Notes: a model not told the origin generated them from the letters alone. DNA of 64,000 nucleotides from HNR sp040400085 (GCA_040400085.1 JBBAQX010000014.1:19867-83866), one strand, 5' to 3'; counted from the stretch's first letter, positions 34,668 to 44,881 are shown. A program made the numbers and translations.

Positions 34668-36125
34668 ATGACTGAGAAAACCGCCGAAAAATCCGTGATC
34701 GCCGTCGATCTCGGCGCCACCAGCGGGCGCGTCATCGTGGGGAACGTCACCCCGCGCAGCGTCCGGCTGGCGCAGACCGCGCGTTTCGAGAACAATCCCG
34801 TCACGGTGTGGGAGGGCGATCGCGAGGGGATGCACTGGAACATCCTCGAGCTATATCGCGGCGTCATGACGGGCCTGAGTAAGGCCTTCCGCACGGCAGC
34901 GATCGCGGACGCGGGCATGCCCGTGTCGATCGGCGTGGACTCCTGGGCCGTCGATTACGGGCGGATGCTCGGGGGAAAGCTCGCGGGCATCCCCTACCAT
35001 TATCGAGACCAGCGCACGGCGGCCGGCGTCGAGGCGACGCACCGGTTCAAGACGCACGAGGAACTCTACCGCACGAATGGTCTCCAATTTCTGCCGTTTA
35101 ACACGCTGTATCAGCTCGCGGCGGATAGGATTGCAGGCAACCTCGCAGCCAACACCGCCGACTCGATCCTGCTCATCCCCGACCTGATCAACTATTGGCT
35201 CACGGGCGAGCAGCGCGCGGAACGCACCAACGCCTCGACCACAGGACTGCTCGACATCAATACCGGCGAGTGGTCAAGCGAACTGTTAGCGGCGCTGGAA
35301 ATTACCCCGGGCATCCTTCCGCGATTGAGTAGCCCGGGCGAACGCGTCGGGACGCTGCTGAACCCCACTAGCATCGGCGCGCGGCAGAACACGCCCGTTG
35401 TGAGCGTGGGTTCACACGATACGGCGTCGGCTATTGTTGCGGTGCCATCGACGGACCGCGACATCGCGTATATTTCATCCGGCACCTGGTCGCTCGTCGG
35501 CTTCGAGCTGGACTACCCGGTGCTCACGGAGGCCAGCCGCGCCGCGAACTTCACCAATGAGGGCGGCGTCGACGGGCGCGTACGCTACCTGCGCAACGTG
35601 ATGGGCATGTGGCTCGTGAGCGAATGCCTGCGCGAATGGGATGCTGCGGGAACCCCACACGACCTCGTCGCGTTGCTCCGAGAGGCGGCTTCCCTGCCCG
35701 CGATTTCAGTTTTTGACGCAAACCACGATTCGCTGCTTCCTCCCGGCCCGATGGCGGCACGAATCGCGCGCTGTTGCGAGGAGGCCAACCAGCCAGTGCC
35801 GCAGTCGCCTGCCGAGTATGTCCGCGCGATCCTCGATAGCTTGGCGGATGCCTATTCCCGTTTCATCCGTCTCGGTGCGGAGCTCTCCGGTTCCGTCGTG
35901 CGCACGATCCACATCGTTGGCGGCGGGTCGCAGAACGAGCTATTGTGCCAGCTCACGGCTGACCGCACGGGGATTCCCGTCGTGGCCGGACCGGTGGAGG
36001 CGACCGCCTTGGGAAACGTGCTCGTGCAGGCGCGCGCGGCCGGCATCGTGTCGGGCGACCTGGAGACTTTACGCGCGCTGGTCGCGACCTCGGTTCCCCT
36101 GAAGCGTTACGAGCCGCGGCGCTGA
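34668..36125 (+). CDS. rhaB: Rhamnulokinase
   Basis: This 485-residue FGGY-family kinase phosphorylates L-rhamnulose with ATP to rhamnulose-1-phosphate. The N-terminal phosphate-binding VIAVDLGATSGRVIVGNV is the RhaB form. GVDSWAVDYGRM, SVGSHDTASAIVAVP (catalytic Asp), ISSGTWSLVGFE and HIVGGGSQNELLCQLTA follow the family order. The ATG at 34668 has GAGAG upstream. Last gene of the rha operon. Confidence 0.96.
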   Translation: MTEKTAEKSVIAVDLGATSGRVIVGNVTPRSVRLAQTARFENNPVTVWEGDREGMHWNILELYRGVMTGLSKAFRTAAIADAGMPVSIGVDSWAVDYGRMLGGKLAGIPYHYRDQRTAAGVEATHRFKTHEELYRTNGLQFLPFNTLYQLAADRIAGNLAANTADSILLIPDLINYWLTGEQRAERTNASTTGLLDINTGEWSSELLAALEITPGILPRLSSPGERVGTLLNPTSIGARQNTPVVSVGSHDTASAIVAVPSTDRDIAYISSGTWSLVGFELDYPVLTEASRAANFTNEGGVDGRVRYLRNVMGMWLVSECLREWDAAGTPHDLVALLREAASLPAISVFDANHDSLLPPGPMAARIARCCEEANQPVPQSPAEYVRAILDSLADAYSRFIRLGAELSGSVVRTIHIVGGGSQNELLCQLTADRTGIPVVAGPVEATALGNVLVQARAAGIVSGDLETLRALVATSVPLKRYEPRR

Positions 36126-36165
36126 GCACGGGTGCAATATTCGGAACATCGCTAGACTCATACGC

Positions 36166-37101
36166 ATGACCGGCACCTCACTCACAGTCAGCCTTCCGGG
36201 CAACGCTCTACGCACGTTTCTGGAGCCCGCTCCACACGGTGTGACATTCCTGCGCTGGGATCTCGACGGCCCGGCCCCGGCCCAACACATTGATATCGTC
36301 GTCCCTCCCTATATGGGCGCGACGCCGAGGCTCGCGGCGCTCGAGGAAGTCACCACCCGCCTGGTGCAGAGCCAATCTATCGGCTACGACGGTGTCGAGG
36401 ACTATCTGCCTATGGGGCACCGTTTTGCCAACGCAGCGTCGGTCCATGAGACGTCAACCGCGGAGCTAGCCCTCGGTCTGATCATCGCGTCGCAGCGGGG
36501 ATTTCCTGGTTATATCAGGGCAGCAGATCGCGAAGAATGGGTGCCAGAACGCCAGCAGAGCCTGGCCGATCGCCGCGTTCTTATCCTCGGGCTTGGCGGG
36601 GTGGGCAGGGCCATCGAGGCCCGCCTCCAACCGTTCGAGGTCGAAATTATCCGGGTGGCCCGCACCGCTCGCGAGACGGATGCCGGCTATATTCACTCAT
36701 TCACCGAGCTTCCCACCCTGCTCCCCACCGCGGATATCGTGGTGCTTGCCGTGCCCCTCACCGAGGAGAACACGGGCTTCGTTGACGATAAGTTCCTTAC
36801 CTCGATGGCGCAGGGTGCGCTGTTGGTGAATGTTGCCAGGGGCGCCGTTGTCGATACGGATGCCCTCGTAAGGCACCTTTCGACTGGCAGGATTCGGGCG
36901 GCGCTCGACGTGACAGATCCGGAGCCGCTTCCGGCAGGGCATCCTTTATGGGGAATGCCAAACGCGCTCATCACGCCGCACGTTGGCGGCGCGACGAGCG
37001 CGATGATGCCCCGGATGGCACAGCTCATCCGGCGTCAGATCGACCTGATGTTAGCGGGCAAACCCGCCGAAAACGTTGTCCTGGAGACGCTACCTCGTTA
37101 G
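36166..37101 (+). CDS. D-isomer-specific 2-hydroxyacid dehydrogenase
   Basis: The 311 residues hold the NAD-binding motif VLILGLGGVGRAIEARL in the centre and the catalytic set Arg (NVARGAVVDTDAL), Glu (DVTDPEPLPAGHPLW) and His (ALITPHVGGATSAMM) in the right order. It reduces or oxidises a 2-hydroxyacid. The substrate cannot be set; the N-terminal domain is short (TLSVSLPG region, no ACT or SBD tail). It follows rhaB by 40 bp, so it may be co-transcribed. Its stop overlaps the opposite-strand lipoprotein stop by three bases (TTAG). Confidence 0.92.
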   Translation: MTGTSLTVSLPGNALRTFLEPAPHGVTFLRWDLDGPAPAQHIDIVVPPYMGATPRLAALEEVTTRLVQSQSIGYDGVEDYLPMGHRFANAASVHETSTAELALGLIIASQRGFPGYIRAADREEWVPERQQSLADRRVLILGLGGVGRAIEARLQPFEVEIIRVARTARETDAGYIHSFTELPTLLPTADIVVLAVPLTEENTGFVDDKFLTSMAQGALLVNVARGAVVDTDALVRHLSTGRIRAALDVTDPEPLPAGHPLWGMPNALITPHVGGATSAMMPRMAQLIRRQIDLMLAGKPAENVVLETLPR

Positions 37102-37484
37102 ATCTTGACGATGTTGTAGATGACCACGTGTTGATCACCAATCTTGGTCATCACGATGGTCACATTGATCTTGTCTTTGCTCAGGGAATAGGTCTTGGCT
37201 TTTTCTGCTTCGTTCTTACCGCGAACGGTGAATCCGTCGTCTTTCAACTTCTTGAGCGCATCTTGCTGCGCAGATTCGTCGTCAACGTCTACGCTGAACG
37301 ACCAATTTGTATCGCTCGCGGATGCCTTGTTAACCACCGCACCGGGTACGGGCTGCACTTCGGACGGAACTCCGTCGGGAAGCTTCTCGCCCGAGCTACC
37401 AGATTGACACCCGGTGAGACCGAAGCCCATGAACAGGGTAGCGGCGAGGGCTACAGTGGCCGTTGCCGTACGAAAGTTTTTCAT
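37098..37484 (-). CDS. Small lipoprotein of unknown function
   Basis: The ATG at 37484 has AGGAG at a good distance and opens a 128-residue protein with a lipoprotein signal (LFMGFGLTGCQSGSSG, lipidated Cys at about residue 23). The mature part (about 105 residues) has a VDDESAQQDALKKLKDDGF helix and strand pattern seen in many small actinobacterial lipoproteins. I do not recognise a family. It faces the outer leaflet of the membrane. Transcription converges on the dehydrogenase. Confidence 0.85.
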   Translation of the reverse strand: MKNFRTATATVALAATLFMGFGLTGCQSGSSGEKLPDGVPSEVQPVPGAVVNKASASDTNWSFSVDVDDESAQQDALKKLKDDGFTVRGKNEAEKAKTYSLSKDKINVTIVMTKIGDQHVVIYNIVKI

Positions 37485-37745
37485 AATAATACTCCTAAAT
37501 ATAGTGAAAATTGATACCCGATTAAGGGCAGGTTCTATGGGCAAATACATAGAAGATTTACGTTGCCAACCGCAGGTCACTCAAACGTTTAGCTGGTCGA
37601 TCCTAGACAAGCAGTGACAGTTACCGATTGCTCGACAAAACTGCTCCCCAGCCGTAAATCCTCCTTACTATGAACAGACAAATCCGACCCATCCTCAACC
37701 CAAACCCGCAGTAAAACGTTCGATCTGCTGTGAGGTATGAGAGAT

Positions 37746-40700
37746 TTATGGAGTTGCCCTGCGGATTCGCCCCCCGAGGATAAAGTAACCGCCAGCGGCA
37801 AGCACGAGAAGGGCAATCCACCATAGTTGAGCTAGCTCACCTCCGGTTTGAGGAAGAGCGAATTCACCGAGGGTCTCGGTCCTCACCTCGAATGGTGTTG
37901 ACACAACCGTATTGGATGGGCTGCTCAGTTCGATGGTGTAGCTGCCGGGAACGATACCGGCAGCTAGCGGAACCTCGATCGCGAGGTTCCCCGAGGCATC
38001 CGCTATCGAGGTATGGCCCGGCTGTGCCCGGCCGCTGATGCTCGCCGAGACGGTTTCTCCCGGTTCGAAGCCGTAACCGTAGGCGATCTGTATGCCCTCG
38101 GGTGCGATGGCCTCAACGGCGAGAAGCACCGATGGTTCGTCAAAGCGGATAATCACGCGCTCAGATTGATTTCCCGCGCTGTCCGTAACATCGACGGCCA
38201 CCGCATCTCCCCGTCGGGGAGTGGGGATAATCTCCACAGAGAACGAGCCATCGGCACCGGCAGAGTCAGAGCCGAGAATAACTCCGGAGCTGTTCCGAAC
38301 AGTGACGTTCGAGTGGGGCTCCGCAGTACCCGCAACGTTCCGACCGGCAAATCCGGCTACGACAGGAGCTTTGGGCTTTTCCTCATCAATGACGATGGGC
38401 ACGGTCACACTATTCTCAAGTGGATCAGTCACCATGATGCTCACCGAGTCCGTCGTTCGAAGCGCAGGTGAGGGAGAAAAACTGAATCTGCCGTGCTCAT
38501 CGATGGCGATCATCCCATTCAGCCGCTGTCCCGAGGAATTGAGAAACACAATACTATCGCCGTCCGCGATAGTGCCACCCTCAACGATCTTGCCGTCCGA
38601 CGGTTTCATCTGTGGCGTAGCCGGTGGGGTGATATCGATGACAGCGCGAGTAGGGTTACTTACGTTTCCGGCCGGGTCGATTTCAAACACGTCGATCTCG
38701 TCCTGGTCAGAAAAACGCAGATCCGGGGTGAAGATAAAACAACCGTCGTTCCCGCTTAACAGGGCACCGCTCACGAGAGCACCGCCACCGGTTTTCACGA
38801 CCAAACGACTGCTAGCCTCCGACGGACAGATGGTCAGCTTCCGTCCGTTTGAGGGAAGCACTGTCGACGGAGCAGGAGCCTCAGAATCAACATTGGCTGA
38901 TGCCGGAGCAGAATAAAATCCATCGGAGTTCTGTGCCAGAACTGTCAATGCCTGGTTATGCACCACCGGCGAGAGAAGCGCAACGTCAAACAGTCCGAAC
39001 GAATTGCTCGTTCCGCTACCGATAACAGTGTTATCGGCGTCCCGTACGACAATCGTCATGCCGGGGTCTGCTGAGCCAGCGACTCGCAATCCATTGGTTG
39101 GCTGCACCTGCGGAGTCGCGGGAGTCGCGACGAATGTCGCGGAGATGCTGCTCTGAGCATCCCTTCCATCGATAGTGAAACCGATCCGAGCGGCACCGGC
39201 AGTTTCGGAGGTGATCGAAATGCTGTACAGGCCGTTGCCCTCGTCTATCGTCTCACCGGGCACGCCCAGGGCGCTGCTCAGCTCGATAGAGGGATGTTCT
39301 TGTGTCACGTCGTTGCCGAAAGCATCCTTGAGCTTTATCTGAAAGACAAGCGCATCAGTCCCATTCGCTTGCGCGCGCACGCGGGAGGTTGCGATCTCCG
39401 AACGCTGGAGCGAGTAGCTTCCCGCACTGAAAAGCGCGGTAGAGGGGGAACCAGCTACGGGAGAACCATCAATCGATGCGTTTACCGCGTAGGAGGTTGC
39501 GAGCGTAGATCTCAACTCGATTGTTGCCGTGCCGTCGACACCGGAAATCGCTGTGGCACTTCCGCCGGGGATTGCCGCCGATTCAAAGAGAACAGACTCC
39601 CCGTTCACCGGGTTATCGTAGATATCCCTTACGGTAACGGTTGCGATGTGCGGGCTAGTGTCCACGACCTTCGGGGTCGAGGCAATCGTGAGCTCAGAAT
39701 CGGGAGCGGACGCGCTTCCCGCCACAAAACGAAGCGCGGCGGGTGAGTTCGCCACGGCTTGCCCCTCGCCAACGGATGCGCCGACCGAGAAATCCACACC
39801 CGCAACGGTTGACGTGACAGCAAGCTCTACCTCGCCCGCAGCGTTCGTGATTCGGGTAACAGTCGCGGGTCCGGCGACCGAACCTGCGTCACCACTCAGG
39901 CTCACTCCTTCCGGAAGAGAGAACGCCACGGGCACATTCGAAACTGTCTGCCCGGCCGCGTTCTGCACAATGGATTTCACCCGGTTCTGAGCCGATGCAT
40001 CCGCAATCGAGCCGTTTGTGACGATCGTTAGTGGCGAGGATGCCGGCAGAGGGGCGTCATCGTCCGTGATCTTTACTGTGGTGGGGGGCAAGAGAAGCCC
40101 GTCGTACTCGGGGTCCGTCGAGGAGATCCGTGTCGACAGGTCCACCTGTCGGGTACCGTCAAAGATACGGTTATCGATCGCCTGAACGTTCACGGGTAAT
40201 GAACTATCGACTGGGTCCATCGTGGGAAGATCAGGGTTTAGCTGCTGGTAGGTCGGCAGGATCAGCGCCTGCTGGGCAGGGTCTGCTGCGACAGGAGGAA
40301 CGGTCGGATCGAGCTCCAAGTCGGACCACGAAGATTCAATCGTGAGGGCACCAATCGGGGCTTTAGCGTTCCGTCCTAGCGTGTCGAGAGAGTTCATGGT
40401 TAGCGTGTAAGCGGCCATCTCGACCCCGGGCTCAGAGACGCTCAACTCGCCCCCGGGTGCGTTGAGGCTGATCGGGAGCTGGTAGATCACGGCAGCATCG
40501 ACGGAAGTCGCGGGCGAAGGATTACTCAAACCTGCCCTATCCGTGACAGCGTTCGCGCCCAGACCAAGGCCGATAGTTCCTGCCGCGTTTGCGCGCACGG
40601 CCACTGCCCAGCGCGTATTCTTATCCGCGCTCGGGTTGGACGGCGTCACGCTGAGCACCTCGGCTCCGACAGACGAGCCTGTGAGCTCAAACGCAGACGG

Positions 40701-42647
40701 AGTGAGCGCTCCATCCGCGAGCGGCTCCGACGACCTCACCTGGAATGTGATCGTCCGGTTGAATGTGGGGTCGTTCTGGGTCCCAGCTTGTTCGACCCAC
40801 AGCTGAGGGCCGCTTTCGTCGGCTCCAGAAATTGATATCGTCCGCGACAGGGGGGAAACCGCACCGGACGCATCCACCGTTTGGAGGCGAAGATTCTGGG
40901 CGCCTCCCGAGTAAGGGTACGTCAGGACGATACCCTCGGGCGCCCAATCTGTCGGAGCATTGATCACCGCGCGGCCCAGGTAGGTCTCTGCGCCGCTACT
41001 TGTACCGGCGAAGGCATCAACGCTCATCGGATACGTCGGCTGAGTTCCTCCCGTCTGGGGCTTTTGCACCGTGACCGCGAGAACGTTGCTACCACCGGGC
41101 TCAATCTGGGCACCGGACGGGAAAACCGTGCGAATATTCGCAGCATTATTCAGGTAGATAGGATTTGCCGCGTTTCCGGGGAGTTCTTGTGCGTTCGTGC
41201 CTCCGGAGGTCCAGCCTCCGCTGTTTGAGAAGGTGTTTCGTTCGACCCCGGTTGCGGCCCCTGCCCCCGCGCTTGCGGATGAGGTTACGGCAATAATTTG
41301 CCCCGTCGCGCCCCTATTCCAGCCAATAAATTCGTTATCGGATACCGTGATCCCGGTTGTGGGCTGAGAACCTGTGTTGATCTCCACAGCCGCGCCGCCC
41401 GGAACCCAGGAGCTTTCGTTGGTAAATGTATTGTGGTGGATACTCAGTTCGCCTCCGGGCGCGAGGGGCTGTGTAATCCGGATGCTGTTGTTCTGGCCGG
41501 AGCTGATGAGCGAACTCGGGAGTGTATTGACAAAACGGTTATAAGCAATCTCAGTTTTGCCGCCAAAGCTGATTCGGTCGCCGCTAATCGGCACGTTTGA
41601 ATCGTAGCTCTGACCGCTCCGGAAATCGGCGAATGTTGTCCCCGTGATCACAAGATCGTCGAGCCCGATGACACCACTATCCCATTTTCCTATGCCGTAG
41701 TAAATGTTTTCGGTATTGCGATTTTCCCACGAAAATACGGAGTCCTCTACGGTGAGGCCGTGAACCGGTTCCGAGAGGTTGCCTACCTGGGAAAGCAGGT
41801 TAATTCCTGCCCTGTACATGGAGTCGATCGTAACGCCGCTCACGCGCGTGTTTCGAGATCCGCCAAGCACGCTAATTGCTCGCTCGTTGGCTGCTTCTTG
41901 CCCGCTACCAGGCGCGCCATTCGAGATTCGACCATTCTGGATAAGAAGGTTCTTCGCAGTTTTCCCGACGGAAATGCTACCTTCCGAGCTGATGAGATCG
42001 GAAAAGTTACGAAAGACTTGATCGGAACCGGTAAACGAGATTGCATTTCCGACGAAGATGTTATCGCCTTGCGACTTGATTGACAGCCTGTTTTGAAGGT
42101 CGATAACAACGTTGCCGTCGAACCACAGGACAGAACCAGATCGATCAACATCGACCGCGCCGCCCACGATGTTGTCCATGTTCGCTGCGCCCTGAATCAT
42201 CCCGGCAAAGTTGGTCGGGGTATTCGCCGCGCTATTTGCGAGCAGGAGTGTACCGGTGTTCGCGTATGTGCCATTCAGCTGTCGAATCGAACCTTGTGCC
42301 GTGGGTGAGGCGAGGGTAATCAGATCTTGTCGCGCAGGATCTGCAGTATGGCGCGCATTTGTCTCCTGCGCCGCAGCCAGGAGTGTACAGCCAGAACCGT
42401 ACGTGACTTCTGTGGCGCACACCCCGTCGCCCGGGGTTACATCGGGTATCAAACGTACGTCGTTCACTCGAAAGACAGCAGAGAAAGAGCTTGTTGGCTC
42501 TTCAGCCATCGCGCTTTGCGGGCCGGACCCGAGCAGAGGAAGCGAGAAAACAGCGACGGAGGCCACACTAAGAATGACGCCGCGGGCGACAACACGCACA
42601 ACTTTTACCCTCGCGCTTATCGAAAGCCGTCTGGCGTTTCGCTTCAT
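37746..42647 (-). CDS. Large LPQTG surface protein: beta-helix plus Ig-like repeats
   Basis: The ATG at 42647 gives 1633 residues; GAGGGG lies upstream, though 12 bases off. A signal peptide ends at about 48 (QSAMA|EE). Residues about 60-530 form a parallel beta-helix (GRISNGAPGSGQEAANERAISVLGGS, NTRVSGVTIDSMYRAGINLL, LTVEDSVFSWENRNTENIYY). Then come Ig-like modules: Big_1/intimin-like (VTVRDIYDNPVNGESVLFES), Big_6-like (VAGTAEPHSNVTVRNSSGVI) and a GYGFEPGETV stalk. LPQTG at 1598, a hydrophobic span and RIRRATP make a canonical sortase signal. It is probably an adhesin or carbohydrate-binding stalk. It is read after the sigma fusion that ends at 42706. Confidence 0.92.
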   Translation of the reverse strand: MKRNARRLSISARVKVVRVVARGVILSVASVAVFSLPLLGSGPQSAMAEEPTSSFSAVFRVNDVRLIPDVTPGDGVCATEVTYGSGCTLLAAAQETNARHTADPARQDLITLASPTAQGSIRQLNGTYANTGTLLLANSAANTPTNFAGMIQGAANMDNIVGGAVDVDRSGSVLWFDGNVVIDLQNRLSIKSQGDNIFVGNAISFTGSDQVFRNFSDLISSEGSISVGKTAKNLLIQNGRISNGAPGSGQEAANERAISVLGGSRNTRVSGVTIDSMYRAGINLLSQVGNLSEPVHGLTVEDSVFSWENRNTENIYYGIGKWDSGVIGLDDLVITGTTFADFRSGQSYDSNVPISGDRISFGGKTEIAYNRFVNTLPSSLISSGQNNSIRITQPLAPGGELSIHHNTFTNESSWVPGGAAVEINTGSQPTTGITVSDNEFIGWNRGATGQIIAVTSSASAGAGAATGVERNTFSNSGGWTSGGTNAQELPGNAANPIYLNNAANIRTVFPSGAQIEPGGSNVLAVTVQKPQTGGTQPTYPMSVDAFAGTSSGAETYLGRAVINAPTDWAPEGIVLTYPYSGGAQNLRLQTVDASGAVSPLSRTISISGADESGPQLWVEQAGTQNDPTFNRTITFQVRSSEPLADGALTPSAFELTGSSVGAEVLSVTPSNPSADKNTRWAVAVRANAAGTIGLGLGANAVTDRAGLSNPSPATSVDAAVIYQLPISLNAPGGELSVSEPGVEMAAYTLTMNSLDTLGRNAKAPIGALTIESSWSDLELDPTVPPVAADPAQQALILPTYQQLNPDLPTMDPVDSSLPVNVQAIDNRIFDGTRQVDLSTRISSTDPEYDGLLLPPTTVKITDDDAPLPASSPLTIVTNGSIADASAQNRVKSIVQNAAGQTVSNVPVAFSLPEGVSLSGDAGSVAGPATVTRITNAAGEVELAVTSTVAGVDFSVGASVGEGQAVANSPAALRFVAGSASAPDSELTIASTPKVVDTSPHIATVTVRDIYDNPVNGESVLFESAAIPGGSATAISGVDGTATIELRSTLATSYAVNASIDGSPVAGSPSTALFSAGSYSLQRSEIATSRVRAQANGTDALVFQIKLKDAFGNDVTQEHPSIELSSALGVPGETIDEGNGLYSISITSETAGAARIGFTIDGRDAQSSISATFVATPATPQVQPTNGLRVAGSADPGMTIVVRDADNTVIGSGTSNSFGLFDVALLSPVVHNQALTVLAQNSDGFYSAPASANVDSEAPAPSTVLPSNGRKLTICPSEASSRLVVKTGGGALVSGALLSGNDGCFIFTPDLRFSDQDEIDVFEIDPAGNVSNPTRAVIDITPPATPQMKPSDGKIVEGGTIADGDSIVFLNSSGQRLNGMIAIDEHGRFSFSPSPALRTTDSVSIMVTDPLENSVTVPIVIDEEKPKAPVVAGFAGRNVAGTAEPHSNVTVRNSSGVILGSDSAGADGSFSVEIIPTPRRGDAVAVDVTDSAGNQSERVIIRFDEPSVLLAVEAIAPEGIQIAYGYGFEPGETVSASISGRAQPGHTSIADASGNLAIEVPLAAGIVPGSYTIELSSPSNTVVSTPFEVRTETLGEFALPQTGGELAQLWWIALLVLAAGGYFILGGRIRRATP

Positions 42648-42705
42648 CTGTTTAGGGTTCCCCTCTGGAATGACATTTCTCAATAGTGTGTGGTTGAACA
42701 TTCAG

Positions 42706-44706
42706 CTACCCCAAATCGGTGACGAGCGGGGCGCCAACCCTAGTCCCGTTTTCCCCTGTATACAGTGCTGTTACGGGCCACGAACCCGGCGACGACGCAG
42801 AGCCGGAGTTCTGGAACAGCCTGATCCTCTCGATACCCGTCGGCGCGGTGAGATTATGTGCAAATGTCGACCCATCGGTGATAACAAGAGAGCTATCGGG
42901 GATTGCGTTCACCACAACAACAAGGTTTCCGTTGCTCCGATCGGCGGCAACGGACGGTGCCACCAAGTCGAATGAGGTCGCCTCGGAGGGGGCGCTCACG
43001 GTGAGGGCCGCAATCTCTGTCTGTCTGACCACCAGAGAATTGGCTCCGATGACACCGCCCCGATTAGCGGTAACCGACCACGTTCCGTCTGCATCAATAC
43101 CGCTATTGTTAGCGATGCCGTTGATCAAAACGCTCACGGTGGCTCCGGGGATTCCTGTCCCCGACACAATCGGCAGGTACCGAGACTCGCTCGTATCAAC
43201 AGAGTTCACAATAGGTGGTGCCAAAAATTCTGCGTTTCTTACCAGAAAATCACGAGTGGATGCCTCAGAACGAGGATGCCCGTCAACATCCTGATACGCG
43301 CGGACTGTGTATGACCCGTCGGGCACCATGTCCACGGACGCGGACCATCCTCCGCTGGCAGCTGTCACCACTGAAATCTGCTGATGCGGTATCGAATTAC
43401 CCGACACAAAAAGGGTCACGGTGGACGATGGGGTCGCATAACCGGTCAGCAACGGTGCAGCACTGGCAAATGTGGTGCTCTCATCAAAAGAGTATTCGGG
43501 GGCATCGGCAGCTGCGATCTGGGGAATGGACACGAGAGCTGCCCTCACCGCATCCTCGGGCCGATCGGTCCAATCTTCGCGTCCGTCATCATCACCCGGA
43601 TCCATAAACGGCGCTACAGGCTGGTCGACATCAGGGCTAGCACTTGGCTGGCTCGAAGCAGGAGGAAGCCCCTGGGCAGGTTGCGTTATGTCGTTGTTGC
43701 CCCAGGGAATAACGACAGCTGAGACTATTGCGCCAACCGTTACCAAGCCTGCTCCGGCCAGGAGAACAGCTTTCGTCGAGACGACTTTAACAACCCCCGT
43801 GGTTACGGGGTTGGCAATTTGAGCGGCACTTGCCGCAGTGCCATGCGCCGACAAGAGGGTTGACAGGCCCGTGATGCCGCCACCAGCAAGAACGAGTGGA
43901 ACAATCGTTGAGTGCAAGCGCGAAGCTGTCAACTCCGCCTCCGCAAGAACACGGGGGCACCTCTGGCACACCGCGAGATGGGCCTCGACCTTGGCGTGAT
44001 TACGCGGAGAAAGGTTCTTAAGTGCGTAGCCGGGGAGCCTATCGATATTTTCTGCGCATTCCGCGGGAAGATCCTTATCGCTCAGGTGTGCACGAATCCA
44101 CGACTGACGGAGCCCCTCACGAGCTCTAAATGCTAGGGCAGAGACCCCGTTCGGCTTCATATTGAGCCTGGCGGCAATCACTTGCGGCTTAAGACCGAGC
44201 ACTTCCGTGCACCACAGAATTTCCTGCCATGCGGTAGGAAGCGAGCTAAAGGCCTCTTTCATCAATGATCGGTCTGCTCGATTATCCGAGTCATCGTCGA
44301 TCTGCGTGAAGCCGCTGTCCTCGGGAACCTCATTCAGATCAACAAGAGACCGCTGCTCATTGCGCCAACTATTTGCGATATTACGGATAGTCACCTGAAG
44401 ATACTTACGGAAGGCCGTCTCGGGGCCCTTCCCCTGACTCAGGGCTATAAAAATTTTCGCGTACGCTTCCGCAACAACGTCGTTAGGGTCCAGCTCGCGA
44501 ATAAAGTAGCGCGCGCTCGCAACACCGGCCGCCGAATGACGCGCCCACAGAACTGCATATGCCGCCCGATTTCCCTCACGGGAAAGATCGAGGAGCTCAG
44601 CGTCAGTTTTGAGCGCTAGGTCGTCACGATCGGCCCCGAGAGGCAAAGAGATCTCATCGTTCTCTGTATCATCACTCGCAGGCAGAACAATATGCTCATT
44701 AACCAC
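42706..44706 (-). CDS. Second membrane-tethered ECF sigma factor with anti-sigma motif and outer Ig-like domains
   Basis: This 666-residue chain has the same order as the protein at 20478. Sigma region 2 is at about 50-120 (ELDPNDVVAEAYAKIFIAL, KYLQVTIRNIANSWRN), and region 4 at about 150-210 (LPTAWQEILWCTEVLGLKPQVIAARLNMKPNGVSALAFRARE). A ZAS motif EAHLAVCQRC (Hx3Cx2C) lies near 240. Hydrophobic stretches follow near 262-285 and 308-332, then an acidic/proline-rich linker and two or three Ig-like Big_6-type modules (SGTGIPGATVSVLINGIA). The GTG start has AGAGGGG. The surface gene starts 59 bp after its stop, so the two form an operon. Topology of the first hydrophobic stretch is uncertain. 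Confidence 0.9.
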   Translation of the reverse strand: MVNEHIVLPASDDTENDEISLPLGADRDDLALKTDAELLDLSREGNRAAYAVLWARHSAAGVASARYFIRELDPNDVVAEAYAKIFIALSQGKGPETAFRKYLQVTIRNIANSWRNEQRSLVDLNEVPEDSGFTQIDDDSDNRADRSLMKEAFSSLPTAWQEILWCTEVLGLKPQVIAARLNMKPNGVSALAFRAREGLRQSWIRAHLSDKDLPAECAENIDRLPGYALKNLSPRNHAKVEAHLAVCQRCPRVLAEAELTASRLHSTIVPLVLAGGGITGLSTLLSAHGTAASAAQIANPVTTGVVKVVSTKAVLLAGAGLVTVGAIVSAVVIPWGNNDITQPAQGLPPASSQPSASPDVDQPVAPFMDPGDDDGREDWTDRPEDAVRAALVSIPQIAAADAPEYSFDESTTFASAAPLLTGYATPSSTVTLFVSGNSIPHQQISVVTAASGGWSASVDMVPDGSYTVRAYQDVDGHPRSEASTRDFLVRNAEFLAPPIVNSVDTSESRYLPIVSGTGIPGATVSVLINGIANNSGIDADGTWSVTANRGGVIGANSLVVRQTEIAALTVSAPSEATSFDLVAPSVAADRSNGNLVVVVNAIPDSSLVITDGSTFAHNLTAPTGIERIRLFQNSGSASSPGSWPVTALYTGENGTRVGAPLVTDLG

Positions 44707-44881
44707 AGAAATACCCCTCTCATATATCTTGATTGACCAGAACTCGTTTTATGACGCGATAACGAAAAACTTTTCATATGCCCCTCGGCACACGAGCCAT
44801 CAACGAGTAAGACCCCTAATTCCCTAATATCTAGTAGACACCATCAAGCCTGAATTTAGCTGTGAATGAGTGCACTCAACC

